DNA of 64,000 bases. Source: UBA4408 sp002389785. GTDB taxonomy: Bacteria > Bacteroidota > Bacteroidia > UBA4408. The notes below the pieces were generated by a model. The model made no database searches and was not told where the DNA came from. It was given only the letters and a program-made list of their open reading frames with translations. The position numbers were made by a program, and so were the translations under genes. This document shows, one piece after another, positions 45,363 to 53,123 of the stretch (position 1 is the first letter of the stretch; every line of letters starts with the position of its first letter). The stretch lies in contig DAORJK010000014.1 in NCBI GenBank assembly GCA_035438985.1, positions 26,598 to 90,597 on the forward strand, in the 5' to 3' direction.

Positions 45363-47921
45363 CTACGATTTGATGTATCGAAAAATTGTAGCACTGTTTT
45401 CTCCAACTAGTTTAATCAAATAATATCCATTAGCTAATTGCCGCGTATCCATTCGATAATTTAAATTACGTCCATTAACAAGGATACTATGTTCCTTTAC
45501 CACTTTACCTAAACTGTTGCTTAGTTGCAATTGATAAGTCCCTGAAGGTATTTCACTAGCTTGAAAAAGTAATTGTTCATTAACAGCATCTATTTTCATA
45601 CTTAAATCAGCAGATAAATTTGCAGGCTGTATACCGATGCTGGTATTTACCGAAACTACTACCGAATCACTCTTGTAACATCCGTTAATATCAGTAACAG
45701 TAACAACATAGGTGGTATTCGATGATGGATTTGCGATGGGGTTGGCAATTGTAGCAGAATTCAATCCAGTTGAAGGATACCAACTGTAAATAAACGGTGG
45801 GAATCCGGAAGCTGTAGGACTACCTCCAATTACTGTAGAATCACCAAGTACTATTAAAACGTCGGTACCTGCATCAATAACAGGATTTGCCTGCCCAACA
45901 GAATCAAAGGCTGTTCCTATGCAACCATTTGCATCGTAAACGGTAACTGAGTAATTACCAGAACTTAGTCCGTTTATTGAATTAGCATGAGACCCGGTGC
46001 TCCATGTATAAGCATAATTTAATGAATCATTACATACACCAAAACGAATATTCGGTCGAGTAAAAGTAGAGGCAGAAATACTTGGACCCGGCACCCATGA
46101 ACATATACTACTACTATCTTTTGCAAGATAAACAGTCGATTTAAACGGCATAGTTGTGCAATAAACAGGTGAGTTAAAAGTACTTACTGTATCTGCAAAG
46201 CAAAACTGAACAATTAAGCTGGTTGTTCCATTCCACTGAAATGGACTAGAAAAGAAAAATGTATTCCAACCGGGGCTAATTGAAATATCTTGCGGCCCAA
46301 ATACAGTTTGTAAACCAGATTGCAAAACGGTCAATGAACCTACATTGGGAATAGCTTTAATTTGAACTTGAAAATTTCGATAAGTACTGGTCCCATTAAT
46401 AGAAGCAACATTTAAGGCTACTGAACTAATTTTACCAGAATTAAATCCAAGCGCCTGCATTTCACTTTGATGAAAAAACACTTGATGCTTGGCCGATTTT
46501 TTTGAATTCCCAAAAGGTGCAGGATATTGTGTACTGGGAGGAACAACGGTTCCATTTCCAATGGTGATACTATAATTTGCTCCACAGGTAAATGGAATAC
46601 CTCCACTTACATTTAAACTTATTGAACCGTCGCTAGCCCCATTGCACGAAGTACCTGTTGTTGTAGGTGCTACTGTAATTTGAGTTGGCTCAGTGATGGT
46701 AAATGGAATATTAGCACTATAATTAGAAGCATCGGTTATGGTTACAGAGTAATTTCCAGCACATACATTATTTATTGAATTACTTGTAACTCCATTACTC
46801 CAAGAATAGGTGTAAGAAGAATTACATCCGGGACTCACACTAATTGATCCATCGCAAAGTCCATAACAAGAAACATTGCTTTGACTAATAACTGAGCCAA
46901 AAATACTAGGAACACAACCGTTTGAAAACAGCAATAATTGACGCGGAAACGATAAAAAAGTAGTGCGCATAGCTGTCTTTTGGTCTGGGGTAAAACGATC
47001 TCGTTGCGTACATGAACTCATAAAATTAAAGCGCGAATTATCCCAGTTTCCGGTTGTGGTGCAAGAATTAATTGTACCACAATCAGTTTGCTTGTGAGGC
47101 GGCGTATCGCAAATTTTATCTCCATCAACTGAACAAGATATATCGGCAGGACAAACTACCCCACCAAAATCACCTTCATAAGTATGCAACAAATTAAATC
47201 CATGACCTACCTCGTGTGTTAAAGTGGTTGAAGTTCCGTTCATTGCTGATGCTAGTATTACACAACCATCGTATGGATCGCCGGTGGGTGGAGTAGCATA
47301 TCCTTGTGTGAGTGAAGAGGAACACTCTATTAAATTTACCACCCAAATATTGTAATAGTAATAGGTCGACCAGCTACTCAAATTTTTTACAACATATTCA
47401 TCAGCAGCACCACAACTATTGTTTTGTGAAATTCCTTTTAGTGTATAATTTGGAACTCCGGATGCGTTTACCCGAACAATACCGTTACTTGGACATCCGT
47501 TAGGATCACGGCTTGCTAAACAAAATTCTATTTCTGTGTCGGTTCCAATGCCGTTTACACCTCTGAAATTGGCCGTCAAGTTTGCAATCGCTGCCTGTAT
47601 TTGAGCATCACTTATATTGGTTCCGGTACCAACCGCTTCTCCATTATGCAAAACATGCACAACTACCGAAACTGTATACACCTGATTCGCCTTTTCTTCT
47701 GAATGCTGTAGTCCGTTAACAAGATTATTATTAAAATGATCGGGAAGTATGCTGTTTACAGGAATTTCATTTTTCTGAATTCCTCCTTTTGAATTCAAAT
47801 AATTTTGATGTGAATTAAACCCGCAATTTTCCTGAGCATCGGCTGTAAAAAACAACAGAAGCAATGCACATGAAATTATTTTTTTTCGAATAAAGGTTAT
47901 CACTTTGTAAAGTTTCATCAT
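45363..47921 (-). CDS. M43-family metalloprotease with interrupted SprB repeat, T9SS cargo
   Basis: An 852-residue secreted zinc peptidase of the pappalysin/cytophagalysin type. The signal peptide ends DAQ (residue 30). The catalytic motif HEVGHGFNLLH holds H236, E237, H240 and H246; the Met-turn is probably NFMSS at 299-303. A SprB unit occupies about 348-423. A second SprB unit begins at 424 (TSCNGASDGSISLNVSGG) and resumes only at 635 (LNYAYTWSTG); about 190 residues of a different beta-rich domain sit inside. A PKD-like unit follows (about 683-765). The end (QLQLSNSLGKVVKEH...LANGYYLIKLVG) is T9SS-like without PNP. It faces the S8 protease gene tail to tail, 20 bp apart. Confidence 0.9.
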   Translation of the reverse strand: MMKLYKVITFIRKKIISCALLLLFFTADAQENCGFNSHQNYLNSKGGIQKNEIPVNSILPDHFNNNLVNGLQHSEEKANQVYTVSVVVHVLHNGEAVGTGTNISDAQIQAAIANLTANFRGVNGIGTDTEIEFCLASRDPNGCPSNGIVRVNASGVPNYTLKGISQNNSCGAADEYVVKNLSSWSTYYYYNIWVVNLIECSSSLTQGYATPPTGDPYDGCVILASAMNGTSTTLTHEVGHGFNLLHTYEGDFGGVVCPADISCSVDGDKICDTPPHKQTDCGTINSCTTTGNWDNSRFNFMSSCTQRDRFTPDQKTAMRTTFLSFPRQLLLFSNGCVPSIFGSVISQSNVSCYGLCDGSISVSPGCNSSYTYSWSNGVTSNSINNVCAGNYSVTITDASNYSANIPFTITEPTQITVAPTTTGTSCNGASDGSISLNVSGGIPFTCGANYSITIGNGTVVPPSTQYPAPFGNSKKSAKHQVFFHQSEMQALGFNSGKISSVALNVASINGTSTYRNFQVQIKAIPNVGSLTVLQSGLQTVFGPQDISISPGWNTFFFSSPFQWNGTTSLIVQFCFADTVSTFNSPVYCTTMPFKSTVYLAKDSSSICSWVPGPSISASTFTRPNIRFGVCNDSLNYAYTWSTGSHANSINGLSSGNYSVTVYDANGCIGTAFDSVGQANPVIDAGTDVLIVLGDSTVIGGSPTASGFPPFIYSWYPSTGLNSATIANPIANPSSNTTYVVTVTDINGCYKSDSVVVSVNTSIGIQPANLSADLSMKIDAVNEQLLFQASEIPSGTYQLQLSNSLGKVVKEHSILVNGRNLNYRMDTRQLANGYYLIKLVGENSATIFRYIKS

Positions 47922-48023
47922 TGCCCTGTAAGTAATTGTTCGATTTATTGCTATAAAAATACTGAAAGTTTTTCAAGAACTTTGGTAAAGTGCCTTACAT
48001 TTCTATCAATACCAACGAATGCA

Positions 48024-48056
48024 AAAAGCCACTTAACGGATGGCTAAGTGGCTTTT
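48024..48056 (-). terminator. Rho-independent terminator after accC
   Basis: AAAAGCCACTTA (48024-48035) and TAAGTGGCTTTT (48045-48056) form a perfect 12-bp stem with a 9-nt loop. On the minus strand it ends in a run of T and lies 18 bp after the accC stop. It is nearly symmetrical and could also work on the plus strand. It marks the end of the lipid-synthesis cluster. Confidence 0.88.
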
Positions 48057-48073
48057 AACTAAAACTAAATATG

Positions 48074-49414
48074 CTATTCAGTTAAATCAAATGTTTCTAA
48101 AAATTTGGTGGTATAATCACCTTTGATAAATTGTTCGTCGCGCATGAGTCGCAAGTGAAAAGGAATCGTAGTTTTAACTCCTTCAATAACAAATTCGCTT
48201 AATGCACGCACCATCTTTGCAATTGCCTCTTCTCGTGTTTGTGCTATGGTAATTAATTTTGCAATCATACTATCGTAATTGGGAGGTATGGTATATCCGG
48301 CATAAACATGCGTATCTACACGAATACCATGGCCTCCAGGAGTATGTAGATTGGTAATTTTACCAGGTGAAGGTCTAAAATTATTAAAGGGATCTTCTGC
48401 ATTGATGCGGCATTCAATGGCATGCAATTGAGGGAAATAATTTTTTCCTGAGATGGGTGTTCCTGCTGCCACTAATATTTGCTCTCGTATTAAATCGTAA
48501 TTTATTACTTCTTCCGTTATGGGATGTTCCACTTGAATACGGGTATTCATTTCCATGAAATAAAAATTACGGTGCTTGTCAACCAAAAACTCAACCGTTC
48601 CAACACCTTCATAATTAACTGCTAAAGCTGCCTTAATTGCGGCAGCACCCATTTTATCCCGTAACTCGTCGGTCATAAATGGTGAAGGGGTTTCTTCAGC
48701 CAATTTCTGATGTCTACGTTGAATAGAACAATCGCGCTCTGATAAATGGCAAGCCTTCCCATATTGATCACCAACAATCTGAATTTCAATATGACGTGGC
48801 TCTTCAATGTACTTTTCCATGTACATACCATCGTTTCCAAAGGCTGCCCCGGCTTCCTGTCTGGCACTATCCCACAACGATTGCAAATCCTCTTCTTTCC
48901 AAACGATGCGCATTCCTCGTCCACCACCACCTGCAGTTGCTTTGAGTATAACTGGATATTTTATTTTTTTGGCAATTTGTTTAGCTTCTTCTATATCGCT
49001 AAGTAAGCCCTCTGAACCAGGAATGGTAGGAACTCCGGCTTTCTTCATCGTATCCTTTGCAGATGACTTATCTCCCATACCGTCAATCATGGCAGGAGAT
49101 GCACCAATAAACTTAATGTTGTGTTCGCCACAAATGCGCGAAAACTTTGCATTTTCACTTAAAAAACCATACCCGGGATGAATTGCATCGGCATTGGTTA
49201 TTTCAGCTGCTGAAATAATGTTCGGAATATTCAAATATGAATCTTTACTGGCGGGGGGGCCAATACACACTGCCTCATCAGCAAAACGCACATGTAAACT
49301 GTCTTTATCGGCCGTAGAGTATACTGCAACTGTTTTTATACCCATTTCTTTACAGGTACGTATCACGCGTAAAGCAATTTCTCCTCTATTGGCAATTAGT
49401 ATTTTATTAAACAT
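48074..49414 (-). CDS. accC: Acetyl-CoA carboxylase, biotin carboxylase subunit
   Basis: The 446-residue ATP-grasp enzyme carboxylates the biotin of AccB using bicarbonate and ATP, the first half-reaction of malonyl-CoA synthesis. The N-terminal Rossmann-like region starts KILIANRGEIALRVIRT. The glycine-rich ATP loop AGGGGRGM is at 161-168, and the metal/catalytic block EMNTRIQVEHPITEEV follows near 290. Length and motifs are standard for a separate AccC subunit. It is last in the cluster, 72 bp after accB, and ends just before a strong terminator. Confidence 0.97.
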   Translation of the reverse strand: MFNKILIANRGEIALRVIRTCKEMGIKTVAVYSTADKDSLHVRFADEAVCIGPPASKDSYLNIPNIISAAEITNADAIHPGYGFLSENAKFSRICGEHNIKFIGASPAMIDGMGDKSSAKDTMKKAGVPTIPGSEGLLSDIEEAKQIAKKIKYPVILKATAGGGGRGMRIVWKEEDLQSLWDSARQEAGAAFGNDGMYMEKYIEEPRHIEIQIVGDQYGKACHLSERDCSIQRRHQKLAEETPSPFMTDELRDKMGAAAIKAALAVNYEGVGTVEFLVDKHRNFYFMEMNTRIQVEHPITEEVINYDLIREQILVAAGTPISGKNYFPQLHAIECRINAEDPFNNFRPSPGKITNLHTPGGHGIRVDTHVYAGYTIPPNYDSMIAKLITIAQTREEAIAKMVRALSEFVIEGVKTTIPFHLRLMRDEQFIKGDYTTKFLETFDLTE

Positions 49415-49486
49415 AGCTCTTTGTATAAGAATTATCCAATGACTCAGTAAAGAGTCATGCTGTAATCACTTTTTTTGAATCGGATA

Positions 49487-49978
49487 TTAAGAAGGGTCAA
49501 CCAAAAATAACGGTTGGTCGTATTCAACCGGAGAGGAGTCTTCAACCAACACTTTCACAATTTTGCCTGAAACTTCTGATTCAATTTCATTAAACAACTT
49601 CATTGCTTCAATAATACAAGTTGTTTTACCCGGTTTTATTTCATCTCCTACATTAACAAAAACAGGCTTTCCAGGGCCGGCAGAACGGTAAAATGTTCCA
49701 ATCATCGGAGATTTTATAGCAATGTATTTTGACTCATTGGAAACTGCCGGTGCCGGGCTTGATGGGGCTGCGGCAATAACAGGAGCGGGTGCAACAGGCA
49801 TAGCTATTGGTGCAGCTAGTGGAGCAGCTGCATGAATTACAGTTGTTTCGCCACGGTATGCATCATTTCCGTTACCTGTTTTTATTACAATTTTAAACCC
49901 TTTACTTTCTAATTCTACCTCACTTACTCCGCTTTTTGCTACAAATTTAATAAGATCTTGTATTTCTTTTAGTTCCAT
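49487..49978 (-). CDS. accB: Biotin carboxyl carrier protein of acetyl-CoA carboxylase
   Basis: The 163-residue carrier has an N-terminal helical segment, a flexible Ala/Pro-rich linker (about 50-80) and a C-terminal biotinyl domain. The biotin-accepting lysine is K127 in EAMKLFNEIE, one substitution from the usual EAMKLMNEIE. Biotin is attached by a ligase encoded elsewhere and carboxylated by AccC. The gene is 64 bp downstream of fabH and 72 bp upstream of accC on the same strand. Confidence 0.96.
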   Translation of the reverse strand: MELKEIQDLIKFVAKSGVSEVELESKGFKIVIKTGNGNDAYRGETTVIHAAAPLAAPIAMPVAPAPVIAAAPSSPAPAVSNESKYIAIKSPMIGTFYRSAGPGKPVFVNVGDEIKPGKTTCIIEAMKLFNEIESEVSGKIVKVLVEDSSPVEYDQPLFLVDPS

Positions 49979-50042
49979 GTTTTAGGTTTTGATTATTCAA
50001 TGATACTTCAAAATATTGTGCTTTCCAAATTCTATTAAGTTG

Positions 50043-51032
50043 TTAATAGGCCCATTTTAAGAATACTGCGCCCCATGTAAAACCACCTCCAAAAGCAGCT
50101 AATATTAAATTATCGCCCTTTTTTAAGCGACTTTCATATTCCCATAGGCACAAGGGTAAAGTTCCGGCAGTAGTGTTTCCATATTTTTCAATATTCATCA
50201 TTACTTTCTCACTGCCTACACCCATTCGTTCTGCTGTGGCATCTATTATTCGTCGGTTTGCCTGATGCGGCACCAACCAGGCTATATCGCTCGGTTTTAA
50301 ATTGTTTCGCTCCATTATTTCAGCTGAAACACCTGCCATGTTGGTAACAGCAAATTTAAAAACAGTCTTTCCTTCCTGATATACAAAATGCTCGCGAGCA
50401 TCAATGGTTTCATAGGTTGGAGGTTTTAACGACCCTCCTGCCTTTTGGTGTAAAAATTCGCGACCTGCACCATCTGCCCGTAAAATCGAGTCAATAATTC
50501 CGTTCCCTTCTTCATTAGGTTCTAAGAGAACAGCTCCTGCTCCATCACCAAAAATAATACAAGTGGCTCTGTCTTTGTAGTCAATTATGCTCGACATTTT
50601 ATCTGCCCCAATAATAACTACTTTCTTATAAGCACCTGTTTCAATAAATTTTGATCCGGTAACCAATCCATATAAAAAACCTGAACAGGCCGCATTTAAA
50701 TCATAGCCCCAGGCGTTCTTTGCACCTATTTTATCGCAAATTATTTGAGCCGTTGCCGGAAATATTAAATCGGCAGTAACGGTAGCACAAATTAATAAAT
50801 CTATTTCGTCTGCTTTTATGCCCCGTTTTTTCAGTAAGCCATTCACAGCTTCAACGCACATGTCAGAAGTTGCTTTGCCGGGTTCTCGTAAAATTCTTCG
50901 TTCGGCAATTCCTGTTCGGCTTAGTATCCAATCTTCGGTTGTTTCTACCATGCCTTCCAACTCTTTGTTGGTTAGCCGATATTCAGGAACATATCCATGA
51001 ACAGCAGTTATTGCAGCTTGTGTTTTTTTCAC
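50043..51032 (-). CDS. fabH: 3-oxoacyl-ACP synthase III
   Basis: The 329-residue condensing enzyme joins acyl-CoA to malonyl-ACP and so starts each fatty acid. The triad is complete: Cys116 in NAACSGFLYG, His256 in WLVPHQANRRI and Asn286 in EKYGNTTAGTLP. The start is taken as GTG 51032 (MKKTQAAITAV); an overlapping TTG at 51035 is the only other option and changes the protein by one residue. A 150-bp gap before it, containing the inverted repeat at 51114-51131, suggests fabH-accB-accC may have their own promoter in addition to read-through from plsX. Confidence 0.96.
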   Translation of the reverse strand: MKKTQAAITAVHGYVPEYRLTNKELEGMVETTEDWILSRTGIAERRILREPGKATSDMCVEAVNGLLKKRGIKADEIDLLICATVTADLIFPATAQIICDKIGAKNAWGYDLNAACSGFLYGLVTGSKFIETGAYKKVVIIGADKMSSIIDYKDRATCIIFGDGAGAVLLEPNEEGNGIIDSILRADGAGREFLHQKAGGSLKPPTYETIDAREHFVYQEGKTVFKFAVTNMAGVSAEIMERNNLKPSDIAWLVPHQANRRIIDATAERMGVGSEKVMMNIEKYGNTTAGTLPLCLWEYESRLKKGDNLILAAFGGGFTWGAVFLKWAY

Positions 51033-51113
51033 CAATTAATTGTTTTTATCAAAAAAAGAATCACAATATTAAATTTTTTCTGTAAACAAACCGTATTTTT
51101 TATTGGAATTAAA

Positions 51114-51131
51114 GTTTGTTAGGTAACAAAC
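51114..51131. promoter_or_regulatory. 18-bp inverted repeat upstream of fabH, candidate operator
   Basis: GTTTGTTA and TAACAAAC form perfect 8-bp arms around a GG spacer, 82 nt upstream of the fabH start in the plsX-fabH gap. A short perfect dyad at this distance is typical of a TetR- or MarR-type operator for lipid genes, but no regulator gene is nearby and no promoter box is evident beside it. Confidence 0.45.
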
Positions 51132-51185
51132 ATGAAAAGAAATTACTTAGGAAGTTGAAGTAGTTTCAAGCTACTATTGCTTTTA

Positions 51186-52127
51186 TTAATTAAAAGCTTC
51201 TTTAATTTTTTCGGGCAACTTAGCAAGTATAACATCCTTACTTAGCAGCAACATGTTCTTTATTGCTACCGAATTAGATATTCCATGACCAATTAACACA
51301 TTTGAATTAACACCCAAAATAGGCGTCCCTCCATAATTTTCGTAATTGAACCGATCAAAAAACTCATCGCTTCTTCCTCTGCGCTTAATTAGGGTATAAA
51401 ATGCTTCCGCTTCCTTTAACACAACATTTCCGGTAAATCCATCGCATACAATAACATCAACCGATTTACTAAATAAATCACGTCCTTCCACATTTCCAAT
51501 AAAATTAAAATGGGTTGAATCTTTCATTAATGCGTGAGCTGCCTGGCTTACTAAATTTCCCTTTTCTGCTTCTTCACCGATGTTCAATAATCCTACTTTA
51601 GGGTTATCAATTTTGTATACGCTTTTCGCCAAAATACTTCCCAGCATCCCAAACTGATACAAAACATCCGGCTTACAATCGGCATTTGTACCCACATCCA
51701 AAATCAACCCAACTCCTCCGTCTTCCTTTGGTAAAACAGATGTAATACAAGGGCGAATTACACCTGCAATTGACTTTACACTGAACATGCTTCCCACCAA
51801 CATTGAACCCGTATTTCCTGCACTGGCAAAGGAATCAATTTTGCCCTGCTTTAAGAGTGAGAATCCAACTGCAATACTCGATTGTGGTTTGTGTGAAAGT
51901 GCTTTTGTAGGATGTTCTCCCATACCTATTACATCGGGAGCATGAACAATATCAAATAGTGTTGAGTTTCCACCTTCCTCTAAGATGGTTTGTTGAATCA
52001 CCTGCTCATCTCCCACCAATACAATTCTGATGGAACTAGAATTAAATTCCTTTTGTGCCAGAATAGCTCCTGAAATTACAGCCTTTGGAGCAAAATCTCC
52101 ACCCATTGCATCAATACCTATTTTCAT
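51186..52127 (-). CDS. plsX: Phosphate acyltransferase PlsX
   Basis: The 313-residue peripheral membrane enzyme converts acyl-ACP to acyl phosphate, the acyl donor for PlsY in phospholipid synthesis. It starts with the family signature KIGIDAMGGDFAP and contains HKPQSSIAVG, SAGNTGSM, LDVGTNADCKP and the GFTGNVVLKEAE block in order. The length is normal. It is 72 bp downstream of rpmF, from which it is separated by a terminator-like hairpin (52153-52174). Confidence 0.96.
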   Translation of the reverse strand: MKIGIDAMGGDFAPKAVISGAILAQKEFNSSSIRIVLVGDEQVIQQTILEEGGNSTLFDIVHAPDVIGMGEHPTKALSHKPQSSIAVGFSLLKQGKIDSFASAGNTGSMLVGSMFSVKSIAGVIRPCITSVLPKEDGGVGLILDVGTNADCKPDVLYQFGMLGSILAKSVYKIDNPKVGLLNIGEEAEKGNLVSQAAHALMKDSTHFNFIGNVEGRDLFSKSVDVIVCDGFTGNVVLKEAEAFYTLIKRRGRSDEFFDRFNYENYGGTPILGVNSNVLIGHGISNSVAIKNMLLLSKDVILAKLPEKIKEAFN

Positions 52128-52152
52128 AGATCTGAAACCGTTTTAAAAAATG

Positions 52153-52174
52153 AAAGATGCCCGAAAGCATCTTT
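52153..52174 (-). terminator. Terminator-like hairpin between rpmF and plsX
   Basis: AAAGATGC (52153-52160) and GCATCTTT (52167-52174) pair perfectly over 8 bp around a 6-nt loop. On the minus strand the stem is followed by CA and a run of six T. It lies 25 bp after the rpmF stop, so it may terminate part of the transcription and lower plsX relative to L32. Confidence 0.6.
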
Positions 52175-52199
52175 AAAATTTATGTTTGGCATTAAAAAC

Positions 52200-52385
52200 T
52201 TATGCTTCTTTACTGCCCTTCATTACCTTTTTTCCACGATACATACCTGTTTCGGTATTTACGCGGTGATACAATGATACATCACCTGTAGACTTATCTA
52301 CAAATAAGGTGCTTGGAACAGCATTGTCGTGTGTTCTTCTTTTATCTCTGCGCGATTTCGATATTTTGTGTTTGGGATGTGGCAT
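52200..52385 (-). CDS. rpmF: Ribosomal protein L32, cysteine-free form
   Basis: A 61-residue 50S subunit protein. The N-terminus PHPKHKISKSRRDKRRTHDNA is the conserved basic L32 start, and LYHRVNTETGMYRGKKV is the C-terminal domain. The CxxC...CxxC zinc-binding cysteines of many L32 proteins are absent: the chain has no cysteine at all. Cysteine-free L32 forms occur in several lineages, sometimes as a zinc-sparing paralogue; whether a second copy exists here cannot be seen. The position between DUF177 and plsX is the classical one. Confidence 0.95.
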   Translation of the reverse strand: MPHPKHKISKSRRDKRRTHDNAVPSTLFVDKSTGDVSLYHRVNTETGMYRGKKVMKGSKEA

Positions 52386-52413
52386 GTTACTTTAGTTTAA
52401 AATTATGGATACT

Positions 52414-52974
52414 CTATTTATTTTTCTTTTTACTACTTATACTTTTTAAAGCTTCCCAACGAGGATCAATTTCCTCCTTGGCTGGTGTTCCGTGTGATTG
52501 ATAATGTGTTAGCTTTTCAATTACTTCTTGATTGCATAAACTGAAATCGTTTAAAATTTCACACGGTATTCGTTGATAGGGCATTAACAGATTTATGTAT
52601 TCATAAACGTATTGCGCTATGTCTAATTCTGTTTCGGATGGAGCCAAAATTAAAACTTCATCATCGTCTTTAGGCTCATATTCGCGTTCCTCTGCAAATT
52701 TCACTATCAAACGTTGCACTCCGTTAACGGGGATAAAGTTGTCGTTCAAACAACGATCGCAACTAACTTGAATTTGACTTTCAAACTTAAAGGTAAGGGT
52801 TAACATCCCCGATTGCTTTACTAAGTCAATATCCAGATTAATCTTGGCTCTTTTAATATCTGAACCGCTAAACTGTGCTTCTTCAAAGAACTTGTCGTCA
52901 ATTGTATAATTGTATTCATGCAGCCCCTGGCTTAATCCTGAAAACGAAATCTTAAATTGACTTAAATACCCCAC
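52414..52974 (-). CDS. DUF177 (YceD-like) protein
   Basis: A 186-residue protein of the DUF177 family, found next to rpmF in most bacteria; in plants and Escherichia coli relatives are linked to 23S rRNA accumulation, but the mechanism is not settled. It has the CDRCL motif (about 73-77), the acidic segment EYEPKDDDE and the C-terminal IDPRWEALKSISSKKK, which is a recognisable family ending. The start is GTG 52974, preceded by AAGGA at a suitable distance, one of the few Shine-Dalgarno-like sites in the window. It opens the lipid/L32 cluster under the promoter at 53000-53029. Confidence 0.88.
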   Translation of the reverse strand: MGYLSQFKISFSGLSQGLHEYNYTIDDKFFEEAQFSGSDIKRAKINLDIDLVKQSGMLTLTFKFESQIQVSCDRCLNDNFIPVNGVQRLIVKFAEEREYEPKDDDEVLILAPSETELDIAQYVYEYINLLMPYQRIPCEILNDFSLCNQEVIEKLTHYQSHGTPAKEEIDPRWEALKSISSKKKNK

Positions 52975-52999
52975 CGCTTCCTTATTTCAAAAAGGACCG

Positions 53000-53029
53000 C
53001 AAATTTAGAAAAAATATTTAAATTGCAAA
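53000..53029 (-). promoter_or_regulatory. Promoter of the DUF177-rpmF cluster (TTTG-N18-TAAATTTG)
   Basis: On the minus strand a -33 TTTG (53026-53029) is separated by 18 nt from an exact -7 box TAAATTTG (53000-53007), 25 nt before the GTG start. This is the best full Bacteroidota promoter in the window. Confidence 0.65.
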
Positions 53030-53073
53030 AACTCAGCTTCATTAAATCATTAAGTATAACCTCACTAAATCAA

Positions 53074-53105
53074 AAAGGGAAGAGTAACTCCCACTCTTCC
53101 CCTTT
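53074..53105 (-). terminator. Rho-independent terminator of the giant repeat gene
   Basis: GGGAAGAGT (53077-53085) and ACTCTTCCC (53093-53101) form a perfect 9-bp stem with a 7-nt loop, extended by three A-T pairs across a bulge. On the minus strand it is followed by a T-rich run, 19 bp after the stop at 53124. It separates this gene from the lipid cluster promoter. Confidence 0.85.
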
Positions 53106-53123
53106 CAAATTATGAATTTTTAA

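Noticed and set aside
51150..51172. Short hairpin (AGTAG/CTACT) after plsX
   Set aside because: A 5-bp stem without a T-run is too weak to call a terminator.
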